64,000 nt of DNA from Pseudofulvibacter geojedonensis (GCF_042675745.1 NZ_JBHTJM010000003.1:1-64000); one strand, 5' to 3'; counted from the first letter of the stretch, positions 8,836 through 18,200 are shown. The notes: a model not told the origin generated them from the letters alone. A program made the numbers and translations.

Positions 8836-10065
8836 ATGAATACAACTGATTTGTTAGCCATAGTAAATGAGTATGATGCACCAATATATATATATGATGC
8901 TCAAAAAATAGAAAATCAATACAACAGATTAATTAAAGCTTTTAAAAAGGTTGAACGGTTAAAAATAAATTATGCAGTTAAAGCATTGTCTAATATTTCA
9001 ATTTTAAAATTGTTTAAATACTATGGAGCAGGTTTAGATACGGTTTCAATACAAGAAGTACAGTTAGGCTTATCTGCCGGTTTTAAAGCAAAAGATATTA
9101 TTTATACCCCTAATGGAGTTTCATTACAGGAAATAGAAGAAGTTGCTCAACTAGGATGTCAAATAAATATTGATAATTTGTCTGTTTTAGAGCAATTTGG
9201 AAGTAGAAACCCTGGAATACCAGTTTGTCTTAGAATTAATCCGCATGTAATGGCCGGAGGAAATAGAAATATATCTGTAGGGCATATAGATTCTAAGTTT
9301 GGAATATCAATTCATCAAATGCCCCATGTATTGAGAATAGTTTCTAACACAAACATGCATATAAATGGTATTCATATGCATACAGGGTCAGATATATTAG
9401 ATATAGATGTTTTTTTACATGCTGCTGAAATTCTATTTAATACTGCAAAACAATTTACTAATCTTGATTTTTTAGACTTTGGTAGTGGTTTTAAAGTTCC
9501 ATACACAGAAAATGATATTGAAACCAATATAGAAGAGTTAGGAAAAAAGCTAAGCAAAAGATTTAATGCGTTTCAATTAGAGTATGGTAAACCATTAACC
9601 TTGGCTTTTGAGCCAGGTAAATTTTTAGTGAGTGAAGCTGGATATTTTTTAGCTAGAGTAAATACTGTTAAACAAACTACTTCAACTGTATTTGCAGCTG
9701 TAGATTCAGGTTTTAATCATTTTATAAGACCCATGTTTTATCAATCATTTCATGATATTATAAATTTGTCTAATGAAAATGGAAACGAGCGGTTCTATTC
9801 GGTTGTGGGTTATGTTTGTGAAACAGATACCTTTGCGAGCAATAGAAGAATTAAAGAAATAAAAGAAGGAGATATTTTATGTTTTAAAAATGCTGGGGCT
9901 TATTGTTTTTCTATGTCTTCTAATTATAATTCTAGATACAAGCCGGCAGAAGTTTTATGGATAAATAATAAAGCTTTTTTAATACGGGAGAGAGAAACTT
10001 TAAACGATTTGTTGCAAAAACAGTGTAAAGTAGAAATACCAGATCTGGTAACAGAGTTAAACTAA
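8836..10065 (+). CDS. lysA: Diaminopimelate decarboxylase
   Basis: PLP enzyme of 409 residues converting meso-diaminopimelate to L-lysine, the last step of lysine synthesis. Fold-type III (alanine-racemase-like) barrel with the PLP lysine Lys49 in NYAVKA. Further motifs are HMHTGSDI (HxGS phosphate/ring contact), LDFGSGFKVPY (glycine-rich loop), EPGKFLV (usually EPGR; here Lys replaces Arg) and VCETDTFA, the CExxD motif contributed across the dimer. The length is normal. It is divergent from sucC across a 207-base gap and convergent with the histidine kinase gene, with one base between the stops. dapD of the same pathway lies at 33.1 kb. Confidence 0.93.
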   Translation: MNTTDLLAIVNEYDAPIYIYDAQKIENQYNRLIKAFKKVERLKINYAVKALSNISILKLFKYYGAGLDTVSIQEVQLGLSAGFKAKDIIYTPNGVSLQEIEEVAQLGCQINIDNLSVLEQFGSRNPGIPVCLRINPHVMAGGNRNISVGHIDSKFGISIHQMPHVLRIVSNTNMHINGIHMHTGSDILDIDVFLHAAEILFNTAKQFTNLDFLDFGSGFKVPYTENDIETNIEELGKKLSKRFNAFQLEYGKPLTLAFEPGKFLVSEAGYFLARVNTVKQTTSTVFAAVDSGFNHFIRPMFYQSFHDIINLSNENGNERFYSVVGYVCETDTFASNRRIKEIKEGDILCFKNAGAYCFSMSSNYNSRYKPAEVLWINNKAFLIRERETLNDLLQKQCKVEIPDLVTELN

Positions 10066-10066
10066 G

Positions 10067-11797
10067 TTATCTATTAACTATAGGTACTTTTATAATAACA
10101 TTAGTACCATTTTCATTTGAAGAATTGATACTAATTGTTCCTTTTAAATTTTTAACTCTAGCTTTTATTTGATTGATGCCAATTCCTTCATGAAGTTCAT
10201 TCGATGACTCAAATCCAATACCATTATCAGTTATGTTAATAATTAATTGGTTTTGGTCTTGGTTAAGATTAATGGAAGCTTTAGTAGCTTGACTGTGTTT
10301 AATAATATTGTTGACTATTTCTTCAACAATATTATTAATTTTAATTTCAAAATCCTGTTCTAATCTAACTAGGTAGGTTCCTTTATGAAAGGAAAAAGTT
10401 AATTGATCGTTAGAATATTTTTCGCATAAATCTTCTAAAGCATAACTCAAACCAAAATTGATAAGTACATCTGAAATTAGGGTATGAGACAAGTCTCTAA
10501 CCTTATCAGATGCTTCATTAATTATTCTAGTAGATTTTTCTAATTCATCAATAGAGTCGCTGCTTTTTTTCTTAACAACTTGTAAATGTAAATTAGCCGA
10601 CGATAATAAGGAGTTAACGCTGTTGTGTAATATTTGAGAGATGTTTTTTCTTTCTTTTAGCCTTCCGTCTAATGTAGCAGCAATTACCTTGTTGCTATTT
10701 TCATTTTGAATTTTTTCAATTTCATTTAGTTTTTCTAATTTATTCTTCTCTAAAACTAAAGCTAAGTTTTTCGCTTTGAGTTTGCTGTTTCTATAAAGGA
10801 TGAGTCCAGAAATTAAAATAATTAATGCAATGGCTCCAATAATACTAAAGAAGAGTTGCATTTCTTTTCGTTTTTTTACTTCGGTAGCAATAGCCTTTTC
10901 TTTACTGTATTTTGCCTCTATTTCTGAAACCGTATGATTGAGGTATTTTTCTTTGTGAATATTGTATAAGGAATGTGCTTTTTTAAGCGTCTCTAAAGAT
11001 TTGTTATAATTTCCTTGTCGCTCATATAAATCTGAAAGATTACTATATTGAATAGCTTTCATATTTAATATTTTAAGATTGGAAGTGTCTTTTAATAACG
11101 GAATGGCTTCAAGGTAATTTTGTTCAGCTTTTTCATATTCTTGTCTATAAACTTGACTAATAGCTAAATTACTTCTAACTCCAATAACAGACATAGTATC
11201 TTTAATTTTAGTAAAGTATTCTATAGCTTTTTCACCCATTTTATCTGCACTTTCATGGTCTTGTATGTAAGAGTATAACCCGGTTAAATTGGCGTATGTT
11301 TTACCTAATATAGCTTCTGTATTAGGGATTTGACTATAGTTTTTTATTAAGTTTTTAAAGATGCTAAAAGCAGAATCTCTTTCTTTTAAGGCTACATCAA
11401 ATTTTTGCTTTTTGGTAACTTCTAAAGAGTACATTAGTAAATTAAGCGATCCTATTTCAAATAAAGCATTAGCTATTTTAGTAGAATCTTTACTCTGATC
11501 GCTCAACTTTTTAACCTTACTTAAATAAACTAATGATTTGGAGTAATTTTGATTAATACGGAGTATTTTTCCCACTTTGGCATTCCAATAAATTTGCTCG
11601 TTCAAGTCTTTAATAGAAGCTTTTTCTAGCTGTTCTAAGGCTAATACAATAGCTTTTTCTGTATTGTTATCTTTTATTAATTGTTCAACTTGAATTTTTG
11701 AAGAATCTCTTTTTTCAGATTTTTGAGCATGCAAATTTGAGTTACATAGTAAATAGGTAACTACTAAAAAGAAGTATGATAAATACTTATGGTACAA
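10067..11797 (-). CDS. TPR-containing membrane sensor histidine kinase (HisKA_3-like), first paralog
   Basis: Sensor kinase of 576 residues. A signal peptide (MYHKYLSYFFLVVTYLLC..HAQ) is followed by periplasmic TPR repeats (about 40-285), a short coiled region, one membrane helix (about 315-335), a second coiled coil, a dimerisation/phosphoacceptor helix with His391, and a HATPase domain (NNIVEEIVNNIIKHS N-box; DNGIGFE and GIGINQIKARV G-boxes). The residue after the phospho-His is Asn392, where the paralog at 11868-13613 and the family usually have Asp. The start must be TTG: a stop codon lies five codons upstream, and the next Met is far inside the protein. It shares domain order and spacing with the neighbouring paralog and probably signals to the NarL-type regulator at 14206-14868 (inference). 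Confidence 0.9.
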   Translation of the reverse strand: MYHKYLSYFFLVVTYLLCNSNLHAQKSEKRDSSKIQVEQLIKDNNTEKAIVLALEQLEKASIKDLNEQIYWNAKVGKILRINQNYSKSLVYLSKVKKLSDQSKDSTKIANALFEIGSLNLLMYSLEVTKKQKFDVALKERDSAFSIFKNLIKNYSQIPNTEAILGKTYANLTGLYSYIQDHESADKMGEKAIEYFTKIKDTMSVIGVRSNLAISQVYRQEYEKAEQNYLEAIPLLKDTSNLKILNMKAIQYSNLSDLYERQGNYNKSLETLKKAHSLYNIHKEKYLNHTVSEIEAKYSKEKAIATEVKKRKEMQLFFSIIGAIALIILISGLILYRNSKLKAKNLALVLEKNKLEKLNEIEKIQNENSNKVIAATLDGRLKERKNISQILHNSVNSLLSSANLHLQVVKKKSSDSIDELEKSTRIINEASDKVRDLSHTLISDVLINFGLSYALEDLCEKYSNDQLTFSFHKGTYLVRLEQDFEIKINNIVEEIVNNIIKHSQATKASINLNQDQNQLIINITDNGIGFESSNELHEGIGINQIKARVKNLKGTISINSSNENGTNVIIKVPIVNR

Positions 11798-11867
11798 GAG
11801 TGGTAAGGATTAGTTTTATAGTAAAAATAGTGAAAAATATAGGTATATAACAATTCAAAAGAATACT

Positions 11868-13613
11868 TTATTTTTTTACATTTAGAGGAATAGGAACAGA
11901 AATATGAATAGAAGTTCCTTTGTTTGGTTCAGATTTAATACCAATAGTACCTCCTAAACTTTCTATTCTTGCTTTTATTTGATTTAAACCAACACCACTA
12001 GATTTGGTAGAAATAATATCTGTATTGAATCCAATACCATTGTCTATAATTACAATATCTAAGTTCTCTCCTTGGTAATCTAAGCTAACGGTAGCTTTAG
12101 AGGCTTTACTATGTTTTATAATATTATTAATAAATTCTTCTACAATATTTTTTAGTGTAACTTCTAAGTCTACATCAAACCTGGGTATAACTTCATCGCA
12201 TTCTAATTCAAAAATTAAATCAGAATTACTGTATTTATCACACATATCATCTATTGCATAAGCCAATCCGAATTTTACCAATATAGCAGACAGTAATTGG
12301 TGAGATAAATCTCTAACTTTATCGGATGCTTCTCCTAGAATACGTTGTGATTTATCTAATTCTTCAATTTCTGTAGTGGCTTTCTTTTTAGCAACTTGTA
12401 TGTGCATGCTAACAGAGGATAGTAAAGCACTAACACTATCGTGTAAAGTTTGAGCAATGTCTTTGCGTTCCTTTTCTCGACCATCTAAAGTAGCACTTAA
12501 CACTTTACTCTGGTTTTGTATTTGTAATTGTTTAAGTTCTTGTTGTTTGTTAAGTTCTTGTTGTATTAAACTTAACGAAAGATTTTTTTCTTTTAATTTG
12601 CTGTTTCTATAGAGTATACTGCCAAATAAAATAATACCTAAAGCAGCTATTCCACCTACACCAGACCATAAATAGATACGTTCTTTAGCTTCTTTTTCTT
12701 TTAAGGTGTTCAATTGCTCTTCTTTTCTAGCAGTAGCAACATTATGTTTAGCTTCTATGCGTCTTATTTCGGTGGCTTTTTGCTTGTCTGCAATTTGTTC
12801 AGATAATTCATTGTATTTAATAGAGTATTCTAGAGCTTTTTTATATTGTTGGGTTTGTTGGTAAATGTATTGTAAGTTTCCTATTGCAGTTAGTTTAACT
12901 CCAAGTATTCTTTGTTGACTAGTATCTAACTTTTTTCGCAATACATTTAAGTGAACCTTCTCCGCTTCTTCATATTTTTTTTGATATATGTATAGTAAAC
13001 CTTGATTGTTGATTGATGAGTTTAATAAATAAGGTTTATTTATTGTCTTGTATATGTTAATGGCTTTTGTAATGTAGTTTTCGGCTTTATCATAATTACC
13101 TATGTCAGATTCTAACAAATACAAGTTATTATATGTTTGTGCAATGTAAACTGAATTGTTTTTAGTGTTTTTTAGGGTAGTAATGTTTTTTTTGTAATAA
13201 AAAAAAGCTGAATCTTTTAACTGGATGGCTTCTTTAGAAAAACGATCATCATATAGTTTGTTAAATTTATAATAATTTATTTGACCGATATACAAATGAT
13301 TAAGCATTAAAGCTAATGAATCTTTTAAGTTGATATTTATGTGATATGATTTTTTGAAATACTTTAAACTAGTATCTAATTCACCATTATTTTTAAAAAT
13401 GATGCCAGCTAGTTGCAACCATTTGGCTTTTTGAGAACTGTTTTTAGGGGCCTGTTCTATTTGTTGTAAACTGGTTTTGAGTGCCTCTTCTGTTCGATTT
13501 AATTCTGTAAGTTGCTCAGTATGTATGTATAAAGAGTCTTTTGTTTTTTGTCCGTAAGATATATAACAAAAAATGAAGTAAAAAAGTATTATTCTTAGTA
13601 AGTTAGTTAGCAC
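11868..13613 (-). CDS. TPR-containing membrane sensor histidine kinase (HisKA_3-like), second paralog
   Basis: Paralog of the adjacent kinase, 581 residues with the same plan: signal peptide (MLTNLLRIILFYFIFCYISYGQ), periplasmic TPR repeats (about 40-275), membrane helix (about 313-335; the following LYRNSKLK is shared with the paralog), coiled coil, phosphoacceptor helix ERKDIAQTLHDSVSALLSS with His391-Asp392, and a HATPase domain (NNIVEEFINNIIKHSKASKA; DNGIGFN; GVGLNQIKARI). The start is GTG with a stop codon immediately upstream in frame, so no ATG alternative exists. The 70-base gap to the downstream kinase suggests co-transcription. Probably the main kinase for the response regulator encoded just upstream on the same strand. 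Confidence 0.92.
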   Translation of the reverse strand: MLTNLLRIILFYFIFCYISYGQKTKDSLYIHTEQLTELNRTEEALKTSLQQIEQAPKNSSQKAKWLQLAGIIFKNNGELDTSLKYFKKSYHININLKDSLALMLNHLYIGQINYYKFNKLYDDRFSKEAIQLKDSAFFYYKKNITTLKNTKNNSVYIAQTYNNLYLLESDIGNYDKAENYITKAINIYKTINKPYLLNSSINNQGLLYIYQKKYEEAEKVHLNVLRKKLDTSQQRILGVKLTAIGNLQYIYQQTQQYKKALEYSIKYNELSEQIADKQKATEIRRIEAKHNVATARKEEQLNTLKEKEAKERIYLWSGVGGIAALGIILFGSILYRNSKLKEKNLSLSLIQQELNKQQELKQLQIQNQSKVLSATLDGREKERKDIAQTLHDSVSALLSSVSMHIQVAKKKATTEIEELDKSQRILGEASDKVRDLSHQLLSAILVKFGLAYAIDDMCDKYSNSDLIFELECDEVIPRFDVDLEVTLKNIVEEFINNIIKHSKASKATVSLDYQGENLDIVIIDNGIGFNTDIISTKSSGVGLNQIKARIESLGGTIGIKSEPNKGTSIHISVPIPLNVKK

Positions 13614-13720
13614 TCATCTAAAATAGATAAAAAAGTAATATACCCCAAATAGATTAGTTTTTTGAGTAATTTTTAATTAAAAATAACTTTTTTGATGAAA
13701 TAAAGTAGCTGGTTAGATAA

Positions 13721-13763
13721 TTCTAAAAAACGCATTAACAAATGCTTAATGCGTTTTTTAGAA
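13721..13763. terminator. Strong rho-independent terminator
   Basis: Perfect 18-bp inverted repeat (13721-13738 and 13746-13763) around a 7-base loop. The stem core is CGCATTAA/TTAATGCG with flanking A and T runs, so it can work on both strands. It follows the small gene 13772-14038 and separates it from the kinase genes downstream. Confidence 0.88.
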
Positions 13764-13771
13764 TTAAATTA

Positions 13772-14038
13772 TTATGGTTGAGCCGTACCACTAGGAATTC
13801 TTCGTCTTCTAGCTGTATCACCTAGTTGATCAAAAACATATTTAAACTCACCATTTAAGCTTTTGTAGTTGTTGGATTTAAAGCTACTTTTTCCTTTAGG
13901 GTCTGCATTTACCATAATAACATTTGTACCATCTTTTTCAGTGGTGTAAGTTACACTAGCAGGTGCTGTAGTGTTAAATTCAATAAAATAAGTTCCATCT
14001 TGATTGCGAGTTACACAATAACCTTGTACTAAATCCAT
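13772..14038 (-). CDS. Small hypothetical protein within the two-component island
   Basis: No family recognised. 88 residues, beginning MDLVQGYCVTRNQDGTYFIEF with no signal peptide or membrane segment; probably a small cytoplasmic beta-rich protein (YFIEFNTTAPASVTYTTE; TNVIMVNADPKG) with a basic patch ARRRRIP near the C-terminus. It is a real gene rather than chance: it has a clean ATG, balanced composition, and an 18-bp stem terminator 9 bases after its stop. It lies between the response regulator (upstream, same strand) and the kinases, but its own terminator suggests a separate transcript. A role in the signalling pathway is only suggested by position. Confidence 0.65.
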   Translation of the reverse strand: MDLVQGYCVTRNQDGTYFIEFNTTAPASVTYTTEKDGTNVIMVNADPKGKSSFKSNNYKSLNGEFKYVFDQLGDTARRRRIPSGTAQP

Positions 14039-14205
14039 AGTTTTTAAAATTTGGTTAATAGTTAATAAATAATTTAAATCATTACATGTGTTTAATAATT
14101 TACGAAATAAGTTGTTAATTATTGTTTTATTTACTTGTTAAAAAAAACAATAATTAATACTGAAAAACATTTCTAACTTCAATACTAACAGTAATAAAGT
14201 GAGTA

Positions 14206-14868
14206 TTATACTAAGTTATTTTTAATAGCAAACTTTACTAGGCCAATAGAGTTTTTAACTTGTAGTTTGCGCATGAGTTTTTTTCTATGTGTATCTACTG
14301 TATTAGGACTTAGAGCTAATTCTTTACTAATATCTTTAGTACTAAATTCCTGACTAATAAGTTGTAATATTTCTAACTCTCGTTTGGTAATATTATAAGG
14401 TATTGGAGCCGTTTCTCCATCGGTAGAACCATTGTTTTCTATACCAGAAAAAGAGTTGACTATTTTATTTTTAATCGTATCACTAAAATATTGCTCACCT
14501 CTATAAACAGCTCTAATGGCATCTGTTATATTTTCTCCAGCACATTTTTTAGATAAATACCCAGAAACACCTAGTTTTAATACCTCTTTTATAACTTTTA
14601 AATCATCGTAACTAGAAAGGATAATAGTTTTACAAGGCAAACCCTTTGCTTGAAAAGATTTTAAAATATCGATTCCATCTATATCTGGCATATTTATATC
14701 CATAATTAAGATGTCTGCTTTATTACTTGTTAACCTTTCGTATAGATTATGTCCATTTAAAGAAAAACCAACTACTTCAAAATCGTCTTCTAATTTTAAA
14801 ACAGCTAAAAGTCCGTCAATTATTATTTGATGATCGTCTGTTAAGTGAATTCTAATTTTTTCCCCCAT
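14206..14868 (-). CDS. NarL/FixJ-family response regulator
   Basis: Response regulator of 220 residues: receiver domain (about 5-125) and LuxR-type helix-turn-helix (about 155-218). Receiver residues are Asp11/Asp12, phospho-acceptor Asp57 in LIMDINMPDIDG, the Ser/Thr switch in TIILSSYDD, and Lys near residue 107 in GYLSKKCAG. The HTH reads TKRELEILQLISQEFSTKDISKELALSPNTVDTHRKKLMRKL, typical for the class. HisKA_3 kinases normally pair with this family, and the two kinase genes lie 0.6-3 kb downstream on the same strand, so this is the likely partner of both. Target genes unknown. Confidence 0.95.
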   Translation of the reverse strand: MGEKIRIHLTDDHQIIIDGLLAVLKLEDDFEVVGFSLNGHNLYERLTSNKADILIMDINMPDIDGIDILKSFQAKGLPCKTIILSSYDDLKVIKEVLKLGVSGYLSKKCAGENITDAIRAVYRGEQYFSDTIKNKIVNSFSGIENNGSTDGETAPIPYNITKRELEILQLISQEFSTKDISKELALSPNTVDTHRKKLMRKLQVKNSIGLVKFAIKNNLV

Positions 14869-15003
14869 GATTAATTAGTTAGTTTAACCAAATGTAGTTA
14901 ATCTTTTTATAGGAGTCAATACCGTAAAACAATGAAATTGAAAACTAACCTTTTTTGGTGAGGATGTAGAAACCTACATAGAATAAGTTCTATAAGTAGA
15001 AAA

Positions 15004-16038
15004 TTAGTTTGTTGTTTGTGATTTAGGTTTAGACATAACTTGAAGCATTATATAAAACTGCAAACCAAATAATACAGCAGCAAGTAATAAGTGTAATGGT
15101 TGTGTAGTAAATGGAAAATTAAAATAGTAAATAACAATACCAGTTATAATTTCTAGACCAAGCACAATCATAATATAATTGAGCAGTTTGTAAGGAACCC
15201 TTTGTTTTTTTAATTGAATAAATAACCAAGCATTTACAATAAAAACCAAAATAGAAAGTGTTCTGTGAATATAGAAAGCTAGATTTGGATTTTCTAACCA
15301 AAGCGCAGCGTTGCTGTTTACCATGGCTTGTTCATCTACAAATTGTCTTACCTGCGTACCTATATACACTTGAATTAGAGTTAGTAATAAGCTAAAGATT
15401 AATACGTTTTTAAAAAGGCTTACAGGTTTAAAGCTACTTTTGATTTCTTTAGATTTATATATGCAATACAATAACATAGCAATAATAAAGAAAGACCCCG
15501 CCATATGAATGCTTATTTTGTATGGAAGCAAGTTAGAGTCTACTACAGTTTTACCTAACCACGCTTCAAACCCCATTCCTAGTATAACCAAAAAGGCTGC
15601 AATGGTAAGGTATTTTTTGTCTTTCCAAAGAAAAACAGAAACAATGAATAGAATGAGTATAGGAATACCTGCAACCGCTGTAAATAGTCTATTAATAAAC
15701 TCAATCCAAGTATGGGTTGGGTTAAAACTATTGTATTCATGTTTTGTGTTTTTTTGCCAATTTTTAAGATTTAGTGAGTCGCCAGTAGTAAAATCTTTAT
15801 TAGCAAAATAGAATAAATCGTTAACTTGAATTACATGACCTTCTTTATAAGAATGGTTTGGCTTGAATTGGATATCGCTAATTTCTGTAGGAGGTATGTA
15901 GTATCCAAAACATTTAGGCCAATCTGGGCATCCCATACCAGATCCAGTCATTCTAACAACTGCACCTGCAATTATAATTAAGTATACACATACAATAGAT
16001 ATTTTAGCTAGTTTATGGAAATGTTTCTGCATGAGCAT
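15004..16038 (-). CDS. ctaA: Heme A synthase (COX15/CtaA family)
   Basis: Inner-membrane enzyme, 344 residues, that oxidises the C8 methyl group of heme O to give heme A for aa3-type cytochrome oxidase. It has eight hydrophobic segments. The N-terminal segment carries the hallmark GAVVRMTGSGMGCPDWPKCFGYYIPP, and a conserved His follows in FNPTHTWIEFINR. A second His-containing block is SIHMAGSFFI, then FYIHRTLS. A periplasmic insert (about residues 50-105) is longer than in many CtaA proteins, as is typical of the COX15-like form in Bacteroidota. The start may be Met1 or Met3 (16032). No cytochrome oxidase gene is adjacent in this window. Confidence 0.93.
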   Translation of the reverse strand: MLMQKHFHKLAKISIVCVYLIIIAGAVVRMTGSGMGCPDWPKCFGYYIPPTEISDIQFKPNHSYKEGHVIQVNDLFYFANKDFTTGDSLNLKNWQKNTKHEYNSFNPTHTWIEFINRLFTAVAGIPILILFIVSVFLWKDKKYLTIAAFLVILGMGFEAWLGKTVVDSNLLPYKISIHMAGSFFIIAMLLYCIYKSKEIKSSFKPVSLFKNVLIFSLLLTLIQVYIGTQVRQFVDEQAMVNSNAALWLENPNLAFYIHRTLSILVFIVNAWLFIQLKKQRVPYKLLNYIMIVLGLEIITGIVIYYFNFPFTTQPLHLLLAAVLFGLQFYIMLQVMSKPKSQTTN

Positions 16039-16092
16039 TTTTTTTGTAAATGTATATGGGTTATTAAAAAATAAATATGATTTAAATCATAA

Positions 16093-17514
16093 CTAAGTAA
16101 TTGTTAGACCGAGTTCTTTTCCTTTCTTAAGCATGAGTTCTTTAGCTTCTTCATAGTCGTTAGCTATTTCTCCTTCAAGTATAGCTTCTTTTATAGCTTC
16201 TTTTATAATTCCAATTTCTCTACAAGGCTTAATGTTAAACGCTTCCATAATCTCTTCTCCAGATACAGGTGGTTGGAAGTCACGGATACGATCACGTTCT
16301 TCTACTTCAACTATTTTATTTCGTACTAACTTGAAGTTATTATGGTATCGCTTAAATTTTTTAGGATTCTTGGTTGTAATATCAGCTTCACAAAGAGTCA
16401 TTAAATCTTCAACATATTCTCCAGCATCAAAAACCAATCTTCTTACTGCAGAGTCAGTAACTTCTTGAGCTAAAACAATTGGCCTTGAGCTCATTAAAAC
16501 CATTTTTTGAACGAATTTCATTTTTTCGTTCAACGGCATTTTAAGTCTTTTAAATAGTTTGTAAACCATTTTAGAGCCTACAAATTCATGCCCATGGAAA
16601 GTCCAACCTACTTTTTTACTGAATTTTTTTGTTGGTGCTTTGCCAATGTCATGCAGTAAAGCAGCCCAACGCAACCATAAATTATTGGTGTTTAAAGCTA
16701 TATTGTCAACAACTTCTAAAGTATGGTAAAAGTTATCTTTATGCTTTTGGCCTTCGACTTCTTCTACGCCTTTTAATGCTGTTAATTCTGGTAAAATATA
16801 ACTTAATAAACCTGTTTGCTCTAAAAGTAAAAATCCTATAGATGGTTTAGGACTCATCATAATTTTGTTTAGCTCATCAACAATTCGCTCTTTAGTTATG
16901 ATTTTTATCCTGTCTTTGTTTTTGGTAATTGCCTGTAAAGATTCTAATTCTATTTTAAAATCTAATTGTGTAGCAAAACGAATAGCTCTCATCATTCTTA
17001 ACGGATCATCAGAATAAGTAATGCTAGGTTCTAATGGCGTTTTTATGATTTGTTCCTTTAAGTGAGCTATACCATTAAAAGGATCTAGAAGTTCTCCAAA
17101 TCGATCTTCATTTAAGCATATAGCTAAAGCATTAATGGTAAAATCTCTTCGATTTTGGTCGTCTTGTAAACTACCGTTTTCTACTATTGGATTTCTACTA
17201 TCTTTTGTATAAGACTCTTTTCTAGCTCCAACAAACTCTACTTCAATGTCTTCGGTACGTAACATAGCCGTTCCGTAAGTTTTAAAAACTTGAACTTTTG
17301 GTTGGTTAGGTAGTAATGAAGCGACTTTTTCTGCTAAAGCAATGCCACTTCCTATAGCTACAATATCAATATCTTTTGCAGAACCTCTTTTTAAAATGAA
17401 ATCTCTAACAAAGCCACCAATAACATATGTGTCTAATTGTAGTTCCTTAGCAGCTTGTTGTATGGTTTTAAATATGGGGTGTGCTAGTGCTTCTTGATAA
17501 TTGGTTTGTAACAT
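16093..17514 (-). CDS. CCA tRNA nucleotidyltransferase with HD domain
   Basis: Class II polymerase-beta-type tRNA nucleotidyltransferase, 473 residues, adding or repairing the 3' CCA of tRNA. Motifs: YVIGGFVRDFILKR and the metal-binding AKDIDIVAIG (DxD) near residues 30-60; RRDFTINALAI (motif B); and an RMMRAIRFATQL arm. A C-terminal HD domain contains LLHDIGKAPTKK (His-Asp) at about residue 285. Cytoplasmic. Its start is 27 bases from the stop of the threonylcarbamoyl-AMP synthase gene, so the two tRNA-maturation enzymes are probably co-transcribed. The family can be full CCA-adding or poly(A)-like; gene context favours the tRNA function. Confidence 0.93.
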   Translation of the reverse strand: MLQTNYQEALAHPIFKTIQQAAKELQLDTYVIGGFVRDFILKRGSAKDIDIVAIGSGIALAEKVASLLPNQPKVQVFKTYGTAMLRTEDIEVEFVGARKESYTKDSRNPIVENGSLQDDQNRRDFTINALAICLNEDRFGELLDPFNGIAHLKEQIIKTPLEPSITYSDDPLRMMRAIRFATQLDFKIELESLQAITKNKDRIKIITKERIVDELNKIMMSPKPSIGFLLLEQTGLLSYILPELTALKGVEEVEGQKHKDNFYHTLEVVDNIALNTNNLWLRWAALLHDIGKAPTKKFSKKVGWTFHGHEFVGSKMVYKLFKRLKMPLNEKMKFVQKMVLMSSRPIVLAQEVTDSAVRRLVFDAGEYVEDLMTLCEADITTKNPKKFKRYHNNFKLVRNKIVEVEERDRIRDFQPPVSGEEIMEAFNIKPCREIGIIKEAIKEAILEGEIANDYEEAKELMLKKGKELGLTIT

Positions 17515-17541
17515 GCAATGTTTAATTCTATAGGCTGAATA

Positions 17542-18102
17542 TTAATAACGAATAACCTTTACTTCTCCGTTATTACTAATTTTAATAATTGATGAAGATT
17601 TTTCGTTTCTTTTTTGCTGATGCAAATTTACAATATAGTCTACACCTTTTAAAATTGCTGGAGAAATTTCTGAAAAGCTTTTTGGTGTGGGCTCTCCAGA
17701 TATATTAGCCGATGTAGAAACAATGGCTCCATTAAATTTTCTCGATAATTGAAAGCAAAATTCATCATCTGGAATTCTAATAGCAATACTATTGTCTGAA
17801 GCAATTAAATTTTTAGCCAAATTTTTTGCTTCATCATAAATAATAGTAGTAGGGGTTTCTGTAATATCGATGATGTCTTGAGCTGCCTGTGGAATTTCAG
17901 TAACGTATTTTTTTAACATTCTGTCATCGGCAACTAAACAAATTAAAGCTTTACTATCTTCACGTTGTTTTAACTGATATATTTTTTGAACTGCTTTAGA
18001 GTTATTAGCATCACACCCAATACCCCAAACAGTATCTGTAGGATATAAGATTAAACCTCCGTTTTTTAAGTGTTCAATACAATTTTTTAATTCTTTTTGC
18101 AT
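17542..18102 (-). CDS. tsaC: L-threonylcarbamoyladenylate synthase (Sua5/YrdC/YwlC)
   Basis: TsaC/Sua5-type enzyme of 186 residues that makes threonylcarbamoyl-AMP from threonine, bicarbonate and ATP for t6A37 modification of ANN-decoding tRNAs. YrdC fold with GGLILYPTDTVWGIGCDA, the KxR-like IYQLKQREDSKALICLV, and STSANISGEPTP. It lacks the extra Sua5 C-terminal domain. It is divergent from the LtaS-like gene. A TATATTTG box on the minus strand (18107-18114) sits unusually close to the ATG, which would imply a very short or absent leader. Confidence 0.93.
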   Translation of the reverse strand: MQKELKNCIEHLKNGGLILYPTDTVWGIGCDANNSKAVQKIYQLKQREDSKALICLVADDRMLKKYVTEIPQAAQDIIDITETPTTIIYDEAKNLAKNLIASDNSIAIRIPDDEFCFQLSRKFNGAIVSTSANISGEPTPKSFSEISPAILKGVDYIVNLHQQKRNEKSSSIIKISNNGEVKVIRY

Positions 18103-18177
18103 AGTGCAAATATAAATCTAAGTATTGTAAAATAGAAGCTTTGAAAAACGAACTTATATTTAACTCAAAAATAAATT

Positions 18178-18185
18178 TAGATTTG
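18178..18185 (+). promoter_or_regulatory. Putative -7 box of the LtaS-like gene
   Basis: TAGATTTG fits TAnnTTTG and ends 15 bases before the ATG at 18201. This supports that start over the TTG at 18141. No spaced TTG was found upstream. Confidence 0.35.
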
Positions 18186-18200
18186 CAAAAAAATAATTTG

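Noticed and set aside
14965..14980. Stem ATGTAG/CTACAT as terminator of the heme A synthase gene
   Set aside because: Six AT-rich base pairs without a T-run on the needed strand.
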